The translations under genes were made by a program, and so were the position numbers. Of a stretch of 64,000 nucleotides of DNA, positions 37,301-48,625 are shown piece after piece. Source of the stretch: Aptenodytes patagonicus (taxonomy: Eukaryota; Chordata; Aves; Sphenisciformes; Spheniscidae); contig NC_134982.1 of the NCBI RefSeq assembly GCF_965638725.1, forward strand, positions 78,382,155 through 78,446,154, written 5' to 3'. A model generated the notes under the pieces. It made no database searches, was not told where the DNA came from, and was given only the letters and a program-made list of their open reading frames with translations. Numbering within the stretch: the first letter of the stretch is position 1; the number at the start of each line of letters is the position of its first letter.

Positions 37301-39875
37301 AAACAACCGCCAGGACAGAAAGAGACTTTGTAGAATTGCTACAGCCTGAAGCTTAGAATCCTGTACGTATTCAAGAGCTTGGTTCTTCCAATGTACCAGA
37401 ACTCTTCTTTTCTGAAAAGTTCAGCCCTGTCTGAAGCAGGACCTGTATTTCTTCCACCTGTGGGGACCTAAAAGGAGTTCCTTCTTGAGCAGTCACATTT
37501 CTCTCATCTCAGAGGGCTTCCTCTAGGAGAACTCACATATGGAGTCTTTAATTTAGTAACATGCAAGGTATGCTCCGGCCTTGCTGTGCACAAGCATTAC
37601 AAGAGCAGCCTTATTAATGCATGTTGTGTAAGTACTGTAAAGTATTGCTGCAGAAGCAGTGTATTACCAAGCACCTGAAAGTATTTTCTGTAATTTAGAA
37701 GCTGATTCCCCCCCCACACACACACACCAAAATGTACCACTCCGGTCTATGAGCTCATCTTGTGGACAATACACAGCATGTTAAAAGCTTTTCCATTTCT
37801 TCTAAATGCTGTAATCAGTCTCATGCAATCAGTTCCATGTGGTACTAACAGCCTGAAGTAAGGATTTCGTTCAATTCTATTTGGCTTTGCTGCACTCATA
37901 GGCAGCTCCTTATCTTTGAAATTCTAATCAAAAGAGTGCTTTCCTAGGAGTCCAATGAATTAAAGGAAGTCCAGTCCACAAAATCTTAACCTTTGTAGTC
38001 CGAGTCTGCAATTAACAGAAAACTCAATTAACTCCTAGGAAAATACTCGGTACTGATTAAAGGGAAAGAAACAACTCGGTACAAAAAATTACAAACACAG
38101 TCTACCTGTGTAGAAGGCTAATGTTTAATTCATCCTTACAGTTCTGTCTGAGTAAGCGCCACCATTCATAACCCTTTCAGTGAGTGTTTCAGTAAATCCC
38201 TATTCCTTTTGTTCAAGAAGAGGGAAATGAGAGAATGAATTGCTTGAACGGTACCAATACGTGTGCCATGCAGCAAGCTGAAAATGCAGTATTTGTCTCA
38301 AGCACTTTCACTACTAGACTGCATCTGGCCAAGAGAAAGATCTAGAGGCCTTGAACTGTTGCTCGTATTTACCCGTTCCTTTCCAATTTTCCTAGGTGTA
38401 TTATTTATAGGCTCATTTGGGTGATTAAACTTGATAGTGTTTCTTGCCTGCTTAGTGCAAATAGTTTTCATATGATAATTAAACAGTTCCTTTAGTGAGT
38501 TTCTAAAGGGTATCTCAAAGTATAAAAGCAGATTCCAAGGCTCTATTACATTATAAGCCTCTGGAATTTGGAGGGAAGCAAAGGCATTCTGGCACTGAAA
38601 TCTCATCCTACTTCCCAGTAAACTCACATAAGAAAAAGTAGCTTTTGACTCTCTATGACAACATTCTATTCCTTTCAATGATGCTGACTTGGTATTCACA
38701 GAATAAAGCAAGATTTACCATTGCGTACCAAAAACTTCCCAGAGTTGAAATTTGCAAACAGACAACTATCTGCAATCTGCAGTACTCCTCTCTCAACACT
38801 TTACAGAAGCTCAACAAGCATGACAAAAACTACCTTCCTTTCGTCAAGTAGCAAGTATAATCTGTCCTTTGGACCAACACATTGCTTCTGTACTTGTTTT
38901 GAAAGCAGAGGGCTGTTGTGGGGGGAAGGGGAGGAAACCACACAAGTTATCTGGTACCCCTTCAAAGTATCAGCGCTTCAGAATTAACTACACCCAGCTT
39001 TGTGGGACTGCTTTCCTGGATAAGGACACTCACACGCAAGTGTGCATGAAGAAGTATCCGGTTGCTGGGAAACTGAATTCTGAGTTCATTTCTCATAAAC
39101 AGTAAGTGAAGAGCCATACCCGAGAAGCTTCTTTCTCCTCAGCAATTCCGGTAGAAAAGACAAGCCTCAGAGTTCCACTAAGATTTCCGGAAAGCACCTC
39201 TAGAGGGCGATTTAAGACCCCTCCTCCAATTTACCGTGTGACACACCCCCAAGACCCTTAGCTCCCGCTAATGCATGTGCCTTGGCTAGACAGATGGACC
39301 ACTTCCACATCTTGAACGATTTTACGGATGCAATTCAGATCTGTCATCATGCAAAGATACATTTCATCCGCGTTAGCATTATGATTTTATTTGGCTTTTC
39401 CTCCTAGGCTTGGCCACTTGCTATCTATCTTTGACAGCTATTACTGCCTGGGTCTTGCTGCTCCCACCACGACATGGAATATAGGACTTTTGGCTGTTCC
39501 CTGATGCTGAGGGCAAGAGCTGCAAGTCATGCTCAATGCTAAGCGTTGTAAGTGTCTGAAATATGCTTCAGGAAATAACCACAGCACCACAGGCATGATA
39601 GGTACTTCATCACCTGAGCATAAAGGAATGAACAGTAATTCAGAGCTCCCCAGCCATCAGTGGTCTTTTTCAACATTTAATGCGTGCATCTTCTCCCAGA
39701 AGTCTTGCTCACATTCTGCTACTTTCAGCCCCACCTTCCTGCCTCTCTTCCCCTTTTTGCTCCTTCCATAAAGTAAACTTACAGTTTTGGTGACTTCACT
39801 GACATTTTGCACAGAGTCCTTCCCCTTGCAATACTTAGACTAAAACCTACCTTGTCCTGAAGGATTTGCTGCCAT
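28262..39875 (-). CDS. INIP: INIP, SOSS complex subunit C: complete coding region (4 coding exons)
   Basis: Joining minus-strand exons 39875-39851, 32912-32810, 30249-30159 and 28357-28262 gives one 104-codon frame plus TGA. It starts MAANPSGQGFQNKNRVAILA and ends PVLPRLEAE. Length and sequence match INIP (C9orf80/SOSSC/MISE), the small subunit that joins INTS3 and the single-stranded-DNA-binding proteins SSB1 or SSB2 in the SOSS complex. That complex acts in the nucleus in double-strand-break sensing, resection and ATM signalling. The N-terminal half (NRVAILAELDKEKRKLL) should be helical, and a Gln/Ala-rich helix (EQQHIAAQQKAALQ) lies in the middle. No enzymatic motif is present. The start ATG has a strong Kozak context (A at -3, G at +4). 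All introns begin GT and end AG, and the exon phases are mutually consistent. The promoter is the CpG island at about 40.4-41.7 kb. Identification is very secure. Confidence 0.96.
28358..30158 (-). other. INIP: INIP intron 3, containing a CR1 fragment
   Basis: 1,801-bp intron with donor CAG|GTAAGC and acceptor TTTCCAG. It contains a plus-strand (antisense to INIP) CR1 fragment at about 28965-29455. No other element was identified. Confidence 0.85.
28965..29455 (+). mobile_element. CR1 LINE fragment (3' end, decayed)
   Basis: The 5' part reads like the CR1 ORF2 C-terminal region (encoded LSQQCALAA near 28981-29007). The 3' part matches the CR1 3' end: AGCTGAGGGGAGATCTTATG, then CATCCCTGGAGAGCTTCAAA, then GGATCCTTCCAGCCTGCCAT. 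Stop codons and indels interrupt the frame. CR1 is the dominant LINE of birds and other sauropsids. The 5' border is approximate. Confidence 0.75.
30159..30249 (-). CDS. INIP: INIP coding exon 3
   Basis: 91-bp exon with acceptor TTTTTTGCAG and donor CTGCAG|GTAAGC. Its first base completes the Ser codon begun (AG) in the previous exon. It then encodes 30 residues from IALARSPLNKDFRDHAEQQH to AALQ, the Gln/Ala-rich helical part. Confidence 0.96.
30250..32809 (-). other. INIP: INIP intron 2
   Basis: 2,560-bp AT-rich intron with donor CAG|GTATTT and acceptor TTTGCAG. I see no element or additional exon in it. Confidence 0.85.
32810..32912 (-). CDS. INIP: INIP coding exon 2
   Basis: 103-bp exon with acceptor TTCCCACCAG and donor GCCAG|GTATTT. 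Two bases complete a Gly codon, then 33 residues follow (FQNKNRVAILAELDKEKRKL through NHPGA), then two bases (AG) of a split Ser codon. This is the most conserved, helical segment of the protein. Confidence 0.96.
35320..35343 (+). repeat. G-rich tract, G-quadruplex candidate
   Basis: Ten Gs, then A, GGG, A, GGG, A and GGGGG: four or more G-runs separated by single A loops, preceded by a seven-T run. It lies in the large INIP intron, on the strand opposite to the INIP mRNA. Confidence 0.85.
37708..37727. repeat. Short C8/(CA)n simple repeat
   Basis: A C-run followed by about six CA units inside the large INIP intron. Ordinary microsatellite. Confidence 0.8.
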
Positions 39876-39937
39876 CCTTCAATTTTCAGCCCTAGCTTTA
39901 TTCAGCTGCAGTTCAAATCTTTTAACCCCACAAATAT
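39851..39937 (-). CDS. INIP: INIP first coding exon (5' UTR plus MAANPSGQ)
   Basis: The exon follows acceptor CCTGTTTTGCAG at 39938 and ends at donor CAAG|GTAGGT. Bases 39937-39876 are 5' UTR. The ATG at 39875-39873 (GAAGGATGG, strong Kozak) begins MAANPSGQ plus the first base of Gly. The acceptor implies at least one further noncoding exon upstream, in the CpG island. Confidence 0.93.
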
Positions 39938-40763
39938 CTGCAAAACAGGCACAATATAAGATAAACATATTCCTTTTAAAGAAAAGCTTGGATTTCATTC
40001 TGTTACAGATTTCATAAATGTGGCAACTGTTACAAAGCATAAGCCAAATACAGCATGTGTACTGCTTAAAATATGTAATACTATTTATATTGTTCTGATT
40101 GAAATTTTTAGCTTGAAACAGCAACAGTTGCGATCAATTCTTTTTCAGATTCTAGTCACTTAAGAATAACCTTTAGAGTCATCCTGGAGTCATACACACT
40201 TTTTTGTAACATAACTTCTTCCTGACAAAGTATGTCGGACTACACTTAAGAGTCATGCTAAAGCATTATACTCCTTAAATGCTAAAGCCCCAAAAGACCT
40301 CAATTTAGGCTCTTAACTCAAGAAAACTGATTATTTGAGGAAAGAAAATTTAAATCCCAGCTACAAGGCCTGCTGAAGGTTACCATCCTCACAGCTGTGG
40401 CAAAACAAAAAGGGATGCCCGCTCCTCAGCCATACGTCACCTCGAGCCACCATCAACTTCTCTTTCCATTAAGGTGCCGGGCTGCCCAGCGCAGTGGCGA
40501 AGGGCTCCAGCTGAGCCGTGCGGAGGGGAGGGACGGGAGCGCTGAATCCTGCGGGAAAGGTGAACGAGAAGTCTCAGCCGGATTTCAACAGGAGGCCAGG
40601 AAACGGCTACCCGCCCGAACCGCGGCTGCCCGAGCAGCAAAGCTAGCGCAGCAACGGTGCAATTCAGCAACGGAATTAATTAAGAGCAGTGACACCGGTC
40701 AGAGCGTGTTTCTCCAAGAGGAACGGCCTGACCGGCACCGCCCCAAGGTCCGCGGGGCCTCAC
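39938..40763 (-). other. INIP: INIP 5' intron between noncoding exon and first coding exon
   Basis: Inferred intron linking a CpG-island first exon to the coding exon at 39937. It grades from AT-rich into the island. If the donor at 41190 is used, the intron extends to there. Confidence 0.55.
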
Positions 40764-41720
40764 CTGCCGGCGGGCTCCCGGACCGCCCCCGCCGGGCCGC
40801 TGACAGGATGGCACCAGGCGGGGAGCCCCGCGGCGGGGCGGCGCTCGGGCCGGGGCTGTCCCCCGGGCTGGGAGGCGGGGAGACCCCCCCGGCGGGAAGG
40901 CGAGGGCGCCGCGGGGGAGGGGAGGGGGCGGCCACGCTCGCACCGCCCGCGGGAGCGGGATCTCCCGCCGCTGCCTGCCCCCCGCCCGCGGGAATGGGCT
41001 CTCCCACCCACCTCCCTCCCCCCGGTGCGTGTGGACTCTCCCGCCCACCTTCTCCCCCCCCGCCTACCACAGACGGACTCTTCCGCTCGCGCTCCCTCGC
41101 CCTCCCCGGGCCGGCGGGGATGCGCCCGCCGCCGCCGCCCCGGCCCCGGCCCCGGTCCCGGTCCCGGCCCCGGTCCTCCCGCTACCCACCTGCCCGCGGG
41201 CTCGCTGCTCCTGCCCGTCCTCCCCGCCCGCCCCTAGCCGCAGCCCGGCGGCCTCACGGCCATCCCGCCCCTCCCCCTTCCCAACTTGGCTCTCCCCGCC
41301 GCAGCCAACGAGCTCACGGCACATGCTCATGACGCACCGACTGCGCGACGACGCCTTCCCCGCCCCGTCCATCTCGGTCCCGGGCGGCGGCCAAACGCGT
41401 CACGCCGCGCAGCTTGACGGACAGTCCGGAGTGGCCAGTCCGCTTCATCGCGGGGGTGGGGGGTGAGGCGGACCCGCCCCCGCCTCGGTCTGGGGCCGCC
41501 CCTGGTGTCTCGGCAACGGGCGGGGCCGGGATGGCGGCCCGGGGAGGCCGCGCTGTGAGGCGGGCGTTCCCGCAGGCCTCCTCCGCCTGCGCGCCGGGCC
41601 GTGCGGGGCGGAGTCTGGCTGAAGGGGCCGGGGGACACGGGGTGGTGCACGGCGAGGCCCGGTGAGGCCCCGGCGAGCGTTCAGTCCAGGCTTCAAGCTG
41701 TATTTCTGCCTCACGGCTCC
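40440..41720. promoter_or_regulatory. INIP: CpG island, INIP promoter
   Basis: A sharp GC- and CpG-rich block lies between AT-rich flanks, directly upstream of INIP. No TATA box is evident. GC boxes are visible around 41473-41482 and 41518-41526. TGACG half-sites of CRE type occur at 41330-41335, 41397-41402 (reverse) and 41415-41420. Two good minus-strand donors could end the noncoding first exon: CAG|GTGAGG (exon end 40764) and CAG|GTGGGT (exon end 41190). A divergent plus-strand transcript is possible, but I cannot identify one. Long open frames through the island (for example 40397-41332) are composition artefacts. Confidence 0.85.
41141..41176 (-). repeat. GGGGCC/GGGACC hexanucleotide tract
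   Basis: Six tandem units of CGG(C/T)CC on the plus strand (CGGCCC twice, CGGTCC twice, CGGCCC, CGGTCC). On the INIP sense strand this reads as a mixed GGGGCC/GGGACC repeat. It lies 15 bases upstream of the candidate donor at 41190, so it may be within the noncoding first exon. Confidence 0.85.
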
Positions 41721-44700
41721 TGCAAGGGGCACCGGCCTGGGTACGGGAGGGGTTCGGGAGCAAGCGCCGAGGGTCACCCTGGGATCACGCCGAGGGGGCT
41801 TCACGCATCGGCATAGTTACGTGGGAAAAAAGAGAAAAGAAAGCAAGGGTGGTTTAAATTTTTATCACAGGCACGGAGTTTGAACGCAGCGGGAATGATG
41901 ATTTGGCATGAATGCCAGAAAGGGTTGTGCGTTCATGTCACTAATGCGTGGTTGGTTTTTGAAATGTCGTGTAGCAGCTTTATAAATGAGAGTATCTTTT
42001 CCTAAGCGACTGAGCCTGTCCTGGAGGATAAGCCTTAGTCTTAAGCAGCAGTCTGTGACTTCTACGCCCTTGTGGTTAAAAGACTTCAGTTTGACTCAAA
42101 CCGAGTTGAGCGGTGGTTTGAACTGTGGCCCTTAACAGCTGCACCTCTGATCATACAGAAGTAAAATCGGTTCTTAAGAACTGCAATAAATAACAGGCTG
42201 CAAACAGATGGGGCCAACGCTGACCCCTGGCTAGCCAAGAAATCGGTCACACTGCCTACTTAAGTTTATACGCAGGGGTTTTTTTAAGGCAGTAAACAAT
42301 TTTCATGAAACGGAGGCCTTTTTTTTTTAAACCAAATTTAAAGATAAGTACAGAAAATGCGTTACTTTTTTTTAGTAAGACTTAGTTCAAGGTGTCTCTA
42401 GTTAGATAGGCTGTTACTGCGGGATATTCAACTTTTTAATAAGATTTTGGTGGTGTATGTAACGGGCATTTCTGAGCAAATGACACTTAATGGCAAGGGT
42501 GATCTTGGATCTGGTAGTCAAACCTTCTGTACACTGCAGGGCATTTCATTTCATCTGCTTCCTCTTCCATCAAGTCTTAGAAGTCCTTAACCTCATCACT
42601 CTTCAGGCTTAAAGTGGAAAAAGGGCTTATTAAGAAGTGTTGTTTTAGTTAGGATGGAATTATTTATATCTGTAAGAACGTACACAGGGTGTACACGGTG
42701 CGGAATGCCACAGTAGTCCGTTAGCTTGGACAACCGAATACATGCATTGTTGAAGGCAATTAACAATTTTTTAAGATCTTCTGCTGCAGCCAGCTATACT
42801 AGATGATGCAGAAATAAATTACATTTTTGAGAGTGTACAGAATGTATAAAAATCCTATCACTATCTACAATTGATTAATTTGACTTAAAATAGTGTACAT
42901 TAGTATTATGCATACAAATTCTGTGTGATAGGGAATGTTCTGCTAACCAAATACGCTGTCTGTCCATGGGTTTATAGTTACTTTTCAAAGCCTCACTAAG
43001 TGTGAAAATTGTAAATCTGAACAAATTTATGTCTAGAGACTTGTAACGTCCAGGTTTAGAATTTGGTTACCTAGATTGTTTGCCTGGTAAAAGGAGGGCT
43101 ATGGGTGTTTGTATGCGTTAATGAAAACCCAAACCAGCACCCGAGCAACCAGCAAACATCTGACAGTCTCAGGGAGTTTTCTGTTTGCTTTAAAGCTGTG
43201 TTAATTAATACTGTGGAAGGCAAACATTGCTGCCTTTCCCACATACGGGAATGATTTTCAGCTCTTCTCTTTGCCTGAACAGCTGATTGAGCGCCTTCCC
43301 TCCTTCTGATGTTTTGTTGGTTCTTTTCTTTTTCCATTTTTGTAATTTCTCGTATGACAGGACTGTCATATGTGCTATTTTTTTTCCCTTTTAGTTATTC
43401 TCTCTTGGATGATCTGCAGTCCATTTTACCTAGACATCTCACTTGTATTCCTTAACTGCTGAGAAGCATTGCGAGTGAAGAGCAGCACAGTGCCCAAGCT
43501 AATAATCCTTCGTGGTGCATTTCTCTGTGTTGTCACACCGGGACTGAGGATGTCGGTGATTCTGAAAAGCTGCAGTTTGAGACAGACAGGCTTAGCTGCT
43601 GGGCTCTTCTTTGACACCGGTAATGCTGGTAAGAAGAATTAAGTAGTGGACAGTGGTCCTTGGCTGGGGATCGAGGAAGGAAGGTAGAAAAGGAAGAGAT
43701 AGCAGGGCAAGGAGGAGGAGTCATCAGCAAGGAAACTCAGCTGCAGAAAAGTTGGGACTCATTAATTCTTCAGGTCTGCACAAGTGTGACGAAAATTGAT
43801 CGTAGTAACCATGAGCATCTCTACAAAAACATGGTCCTGCTTCAAGTCAATGATCCTTTGGCTTTGGGAGGAGTTTCACATCAGTAAATTAATTTCCTCC
43901 TTGGGTTGCAGAAACAGGAAGGAATGTAGCCCTTTAAACGAATGGAGTCTAATCTCTCGTGCATCAGAATGCTTCCATTTTCCCTGGAATTCCTGTTCCT
44001 GTTCACCATAATCAAATAAAAAAATTACAAAATACAGCATTTATAGCGTGTCTGTTGGAAAGTCATTACAAAATCTTCAGTTTAAAAAAAGGCTGTTCTT
44101 GAACATTGCCTTACAAATCTGGCCATGCTGGTTCTTGAGCCAATAAAATGCTGGTTTTCAGGCTGGCTGTTCTCGTCATCTCGGTGTAGAGGGAGCTGCG
44201 TATCTCATTAAATAAACAAAAGCTGAGTGAAATTGGATGTGATACTGAATGATCAATATTTCAGAATTGCCATGGGCAGTTCTATTCACTACAGGCTGCT
44301 TGCAGTTGACAAAGTTGAGGTAAAACAGTGATTTACTTTTTCTTCTTCAGGTTTTTTTTTGCCTGTGAAAATGGGCTGTGCAGGATGTCTCCTTGGCTTC
44401 AGCCAAGATCTTCCAGAACGGTGCTGTTCCTTCCAGCTGGCAGTGCTACTCATACAGATCCATTCTAAACACTTCCTTTTATTTCTATGTTTATTGTGCA
44501 TGTCACACAAAAAAACCCCAAACAAACAAATTAGAACGTGTTGAAGAGTCTTTAAACATTTTAGTTGGATTACTTTTTTATATCCAATTGCCTCAAGGTA
44601 TTGTATCCATAGTTGTAGTCCTTCTCCATGGTCGGACTTCTGATTTTTCATTTGATAGTCATTTAGCACAGATTTCCACTTTTTATCACAAGTGCCCTAG

Positions 44701-47700
44701 CTTCCCACAATCGTGTTTATTGCTTCCCCATCAAACTTGACAGCTTTGAAGGCTTTTGATGCAGCAAAAGCTTACCCTTTAGCTTAAATGTGTGCATGGA
44801 TAGTGCTGTTGACTTGAAAGTGATCCCATTCCTGTACAGAGTCAACAAGCATATGCGTAAGATTTTCCTGGGTCGGGCCAAAAGTCTGCTCTCTTCAATC
44901 TCTGCTGTACAAGACATGAGTTGTAGTAGCATAGAGAAGGAAGGATCTTTTTTCAAAAGATAGCTGGATTTTAATGTTTGTACATCCGCTAGAATGGTCT
45001 TGTTCCGTACTAGTTTCGTATGTGCTTAGCACAGACAGACACAAACGTTACCCTCTCCAGGTAGAGCACAGGGGGAAAAAGATAAAGTGGTCAAGGAAAA
45101 AAGCTTTTACTGCCATTCACCTGGCAAACCAGCCAAGCCTGACAGTCTGGCTGGTGTGGCCTCAAGCCTACCTTACTGTTTGTGGTCTGTCCTGTCTGGA
45201 GTGTGCTATAGAGAAGAATCCTATAATTTAGGCTTTAAATAGAATACTTGACGAGAAGCAGGTGGGTTTTACATGTCTGGCCTAGTAACTAAATTCAACC
45301 TTAAGTTAGCCTCCTGCTATTCATTGTAAACCCTATTGCCATTTTATGTCTCATTATCTGAAGAAGATGATGCATTACAAAAACAATGTTAGGAAACAAC
45401 TGAGAGTCCTTTTCAGGCTCACACTGCGCACTTACAAAGCCATCTGCCATTATAAAAACATCCTGAGTGGTATTGTTGGAGTACCTGGCACTCCAGATCA
45501 GAACAGCAGTAAACCGCTGGTGCTGCCTATCTTTAAATTGGTAAATAGGTTTTCCTACAGGTGACTTTTCCGTTGTTATTAAGGAGTTGCTCCAATCCTT
45601 GCTTTGAAGAAAAGCACTTTGCCACCTAATATTGTGTTGCTGCCATGTAGTATATTTGCTGCTGTCTGTAACATCTGTCAACGTATTTTAAAATTAGGAA
45701 TTGTATTAAATATGAAAATGCTCTTTTTAGAGGATTTAGGCAGGCAATAGAGAAAGCACCCACATCTCAGAACCCACCACCAAACTGCTTCTATACCAAC
45801 AACTGTAGGTATGTCATACATAATGCAACTGAACAGCACTGCATAGAATCTCTTCAAAATTCCTGTTCTTGCTTATGCTGGCCTATGTTCCACCCTTAGT
45901 AAAAATGACAGCAGACGTAACATACGCAGAATGATGTCCAGTTGGTGCCACGGATGCTTAACTATAATATATATCAGCCCTGGTTGAGAAGATACAGCTG
46001 AACAGCAGAAGTAATGAGAGTACGTCCTGAACTAACACTGCCTTAATGGAGGTGCAAGTGTATCATTGAAAAGGCAGGATGAGAAGGCAACCTGTAGATC
46101 CTTCTTCTCTCTATTTGTCCTAGTAACAATCCAAAGAGGCAGCCTGTAGGACTTTCATTTCAGTGATAGAGAAGCAAAACTATTCTCTTCAGAAAAAAAC
46201 ACGTGAAACTGGTGACCTTTGTCTTGAATTGCTGAGATTCTTGATCCCCAAATTGACCATTTGTCTTCTTGCCCAGTTAGTATTATACGCATACCTATTC
46301 TGTTGTATCTTGTTTCTCAGCTGAAATGATGTAAACGTAATAAATAGTTAGGATTTTGCTAGGAGAGCGTGCCAGTTTTTTCAGGTTAACTTGGACTAAG
46401 AGGTGGGCATTGAATTGCAGTCTCTTTTCAGCCAGTCACTGATTTTGATTCTCATTGTGTATTTTATTCTGCTGGTTGCATGTTTCATGTGCTGATTGGT
46501 TTTAGCTTGGTCAATGTTTAACAAAAAGAAAACTATCAGTAAAAATGTCAAGGAAAATATTACAGTCATAAAATTATACCACCGCAGTTGGTGGTATGGA
46601 GTAGGAGCTGGAGAATGGAACATTACCATGTTTTTAATCACTCATAATTTCTTAGCAGAATTAAGACATTTATTTATTTCAGTATTGCTACTATTAGAAA
46701 AATAGACACTTTACTTCCTCAGTTTTTGGCTGTACATTCTTGTGCCTGCTGCTGGAGCCAGCTGACCAACATGCTGATGCATTTAGAAGTTTTCTATTTG
46801 TGTGTGGAAAAAAGAAGTCAGCTACATGGCATACCTTTTTTCTGTTTCATGCACAAAAGATTTGGAGTTGCTTATGGCCACTGTTGATAATGCATGACTA
46901 GTTCTAATCAAGGCACAAGAATTTGCTCCTAACTGTAATTTCTCAAATGCAAGTCTTAAAATGTTTTATCTTCTTTTTGAAGTTCCAGCTCTTGAAATCA
47001 AGTACATAAGATTGTCATCTTCCATGTTAAAAAAACAAAATGGCTGAAGAGGAAGCTAAAAACTCGCCTCAGTCTGTGGTATGAACTTGCAGAGAAGACA
47101 GCAAAGAAAAGGCCATCCAGTTGTCCAGATTTTTCAGATTACAAATTTAAAGTAAGTTTCATATATTTTGAGATACGATTTCTGATTTTTGAACTCTTCT
47201 GGTTCTCAGTATGATAGTTTGCATCTGATACTGAGGGTATATATCATTGTTAAACATAGATTGCTGCCTATATGGATATTTACAGACTTAGTACTCACTG
47301 AAATCAGAGGAAGATAGACATCTGTCTTTAGTCCTTAAGGGATTTGCGGATACCCTAACCCTGTCCATTTGGTTTCACAAAATGCACGTTATTATCAGAC
47401 ATGAGTTGTAGTGAACATTTATATTGAAGTGACCTAGGAATCAATATAGGAAAGAGACCTGCTCAACAGTTAACCGTCTTGACTTTATAGCATGCTGTGG
47501 TGTTGGAATTCTGAAATTTAAACATAACTCTCATAGTCAGAATTTAGGAGCATCACCGTAATAATCACCAGGTTTGTCTATTTTCCTGGATAAAAGTCCT
47601 TCTACTAATGTCTTCTGAGCTTTTTCCAACCAGACTTCAGCTTGCTTGTAACTCACAGGTGCACAAATATTCCTGCATTTTGCATATACCGATCCAGTTA

Positions 47701-47973
47701 GTTATTTGAAAATGTTTCTAAGTAGTTTGTGTCAGATGAAAAGACTAAGGATGACATGTTTCAGCTGCAAGCAGAAACCATCTAGGTAACACAGATAAAT
47801 GTGATTAGTAAAAAAAGAGGCATATATTGCCTGTACATACAGTATTCATGGGGAGCTAGACCAGTAAGTGAATCACTGGAGCTTGGAACTTCATCCTTGT
47901 GTATAGGAAAACTGAGGTCACCTCGCATCGCTTCAGAAACTAGACCTATGACTTCCGTAGCCACAAACATTAT
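41721..47973. other. Intergenic spacer between divergent INIP and SNX30, first part
   Basis: AT-rich sequence with no supported gene. A 170-base exon-like segment at 46983-47152 (acceptor TTTTTGAAG, donor AAAG|GTAAGT-like) has stops in all three frames if read as a whole exon. Open frames up to 126 codons on the minus strand (44289-44669, 45301-45681) are unrecognised. Confidence 0.5.
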
Positions 47974-48625
47974 CTGAATCACTGAATCATTCAGGCTGGA
48001 AGGGACCTAGGAAGGTCTCTGGTCCAATCTCTTGCTTAAAGGAGTGTCAGACATGAGATCAGACCAGATTGTCTTGAAAATCTCCAAGGGTGGAGGCTGC
48101 ACAACCTCTCTCTGCAACCTGCTCCGCTGCTTGGCTGTCCTCAGAGGGAAAAAGTTCTTCCTAACATCCATTGGGAATTTCCTGTTTCAATTTATGTCCT
48201 TTGTCTCTTGTTCTCCTATGCACTGCCGTGAAGAGCCCAGCTCCACCTCTTCCATCCCCTCCCTATGGGGTACTGGGGGCTGCAATTAAGTGCCCTTGAA
48301 GCCGTGTCTGCTCCAGGCTGAAAAAGCCTCGGCCCTGCAGCTTCTGCTTGCAGGGCAAGTGCTCCAGTCACCAACCATCTTGGTGCCCTTCTCTGAACTT
48401 TCTCCAGTTTGCCAGTGTCTGTCTTGTATTAGGAGGCCCACAATCGGACGCAGTATTTCTGGTAAGGTCTAACGAGTGCCAAGGAGAGTGATAAACCCTG
48501 CCCTCGATCTGCTGCCTGTGCAGCTTGCTGTTTAGGCAGCCCGGATACCGTTGGTGATCTTTGCTGCAAGGATGCAGCAGGCTTATGCTCGGCTCTCTGC
48601 CCACCAAGCCAATAGGTTTAATGAG
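47974..48625 (-). mobile_element. CR1 LINE 3' end, antisense copy
   Basis: The left edge has TGAATCACTGAATCATTCAG followed by GCTGGAAGGGACC, the reverse complement of the CR1 3' tail with its 8-bp-type terminal repeats. Further right, the sequence reads on the minus strand as the ORF2 end and 3' region (GGGAGGTTGTGCAGCCTCC-like, AACTGGAGAAAGTTCAGAGA, TTCAGCCTGGAGCAGACACG). It is interrupted by stops. This is a 5'-truncated insertion of about 650 bases with an approximate right border. Confidence 0.85.

Larger units (their letters stand above)
32913..39850 (-). other. INIP: INIP intron 1 of the coding region (6.9 kb)
   Basis: Donor CAAG|GTAGGT and acceptor CCCACCAG. It contains a G-rich tract with quadruplex potential at 35320-35343 and a short C/CA run at 37708-37727. 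Open frames here, for example minus-strand 38298-38711 (137 codons), are not recognisable and lack splice support. No transposable element was identified. Confidence 0.8.

Noticed and set aside
38298-38711. 137-codon minus-strand ORF in the INIP intron
   Set aside because: On the INIP sense strand but with no splice sites fitting INIP phase, and the 104-residue protein is already complete without it.
40397-41332. 311-codon plus-strand ORF, Pro/Arg-rich
   Set aside because: It spans the INIP CpG island, where GC-rich composition suppresses stop codons in all frames. No domain, and overlapping frames on both strands are equally open.
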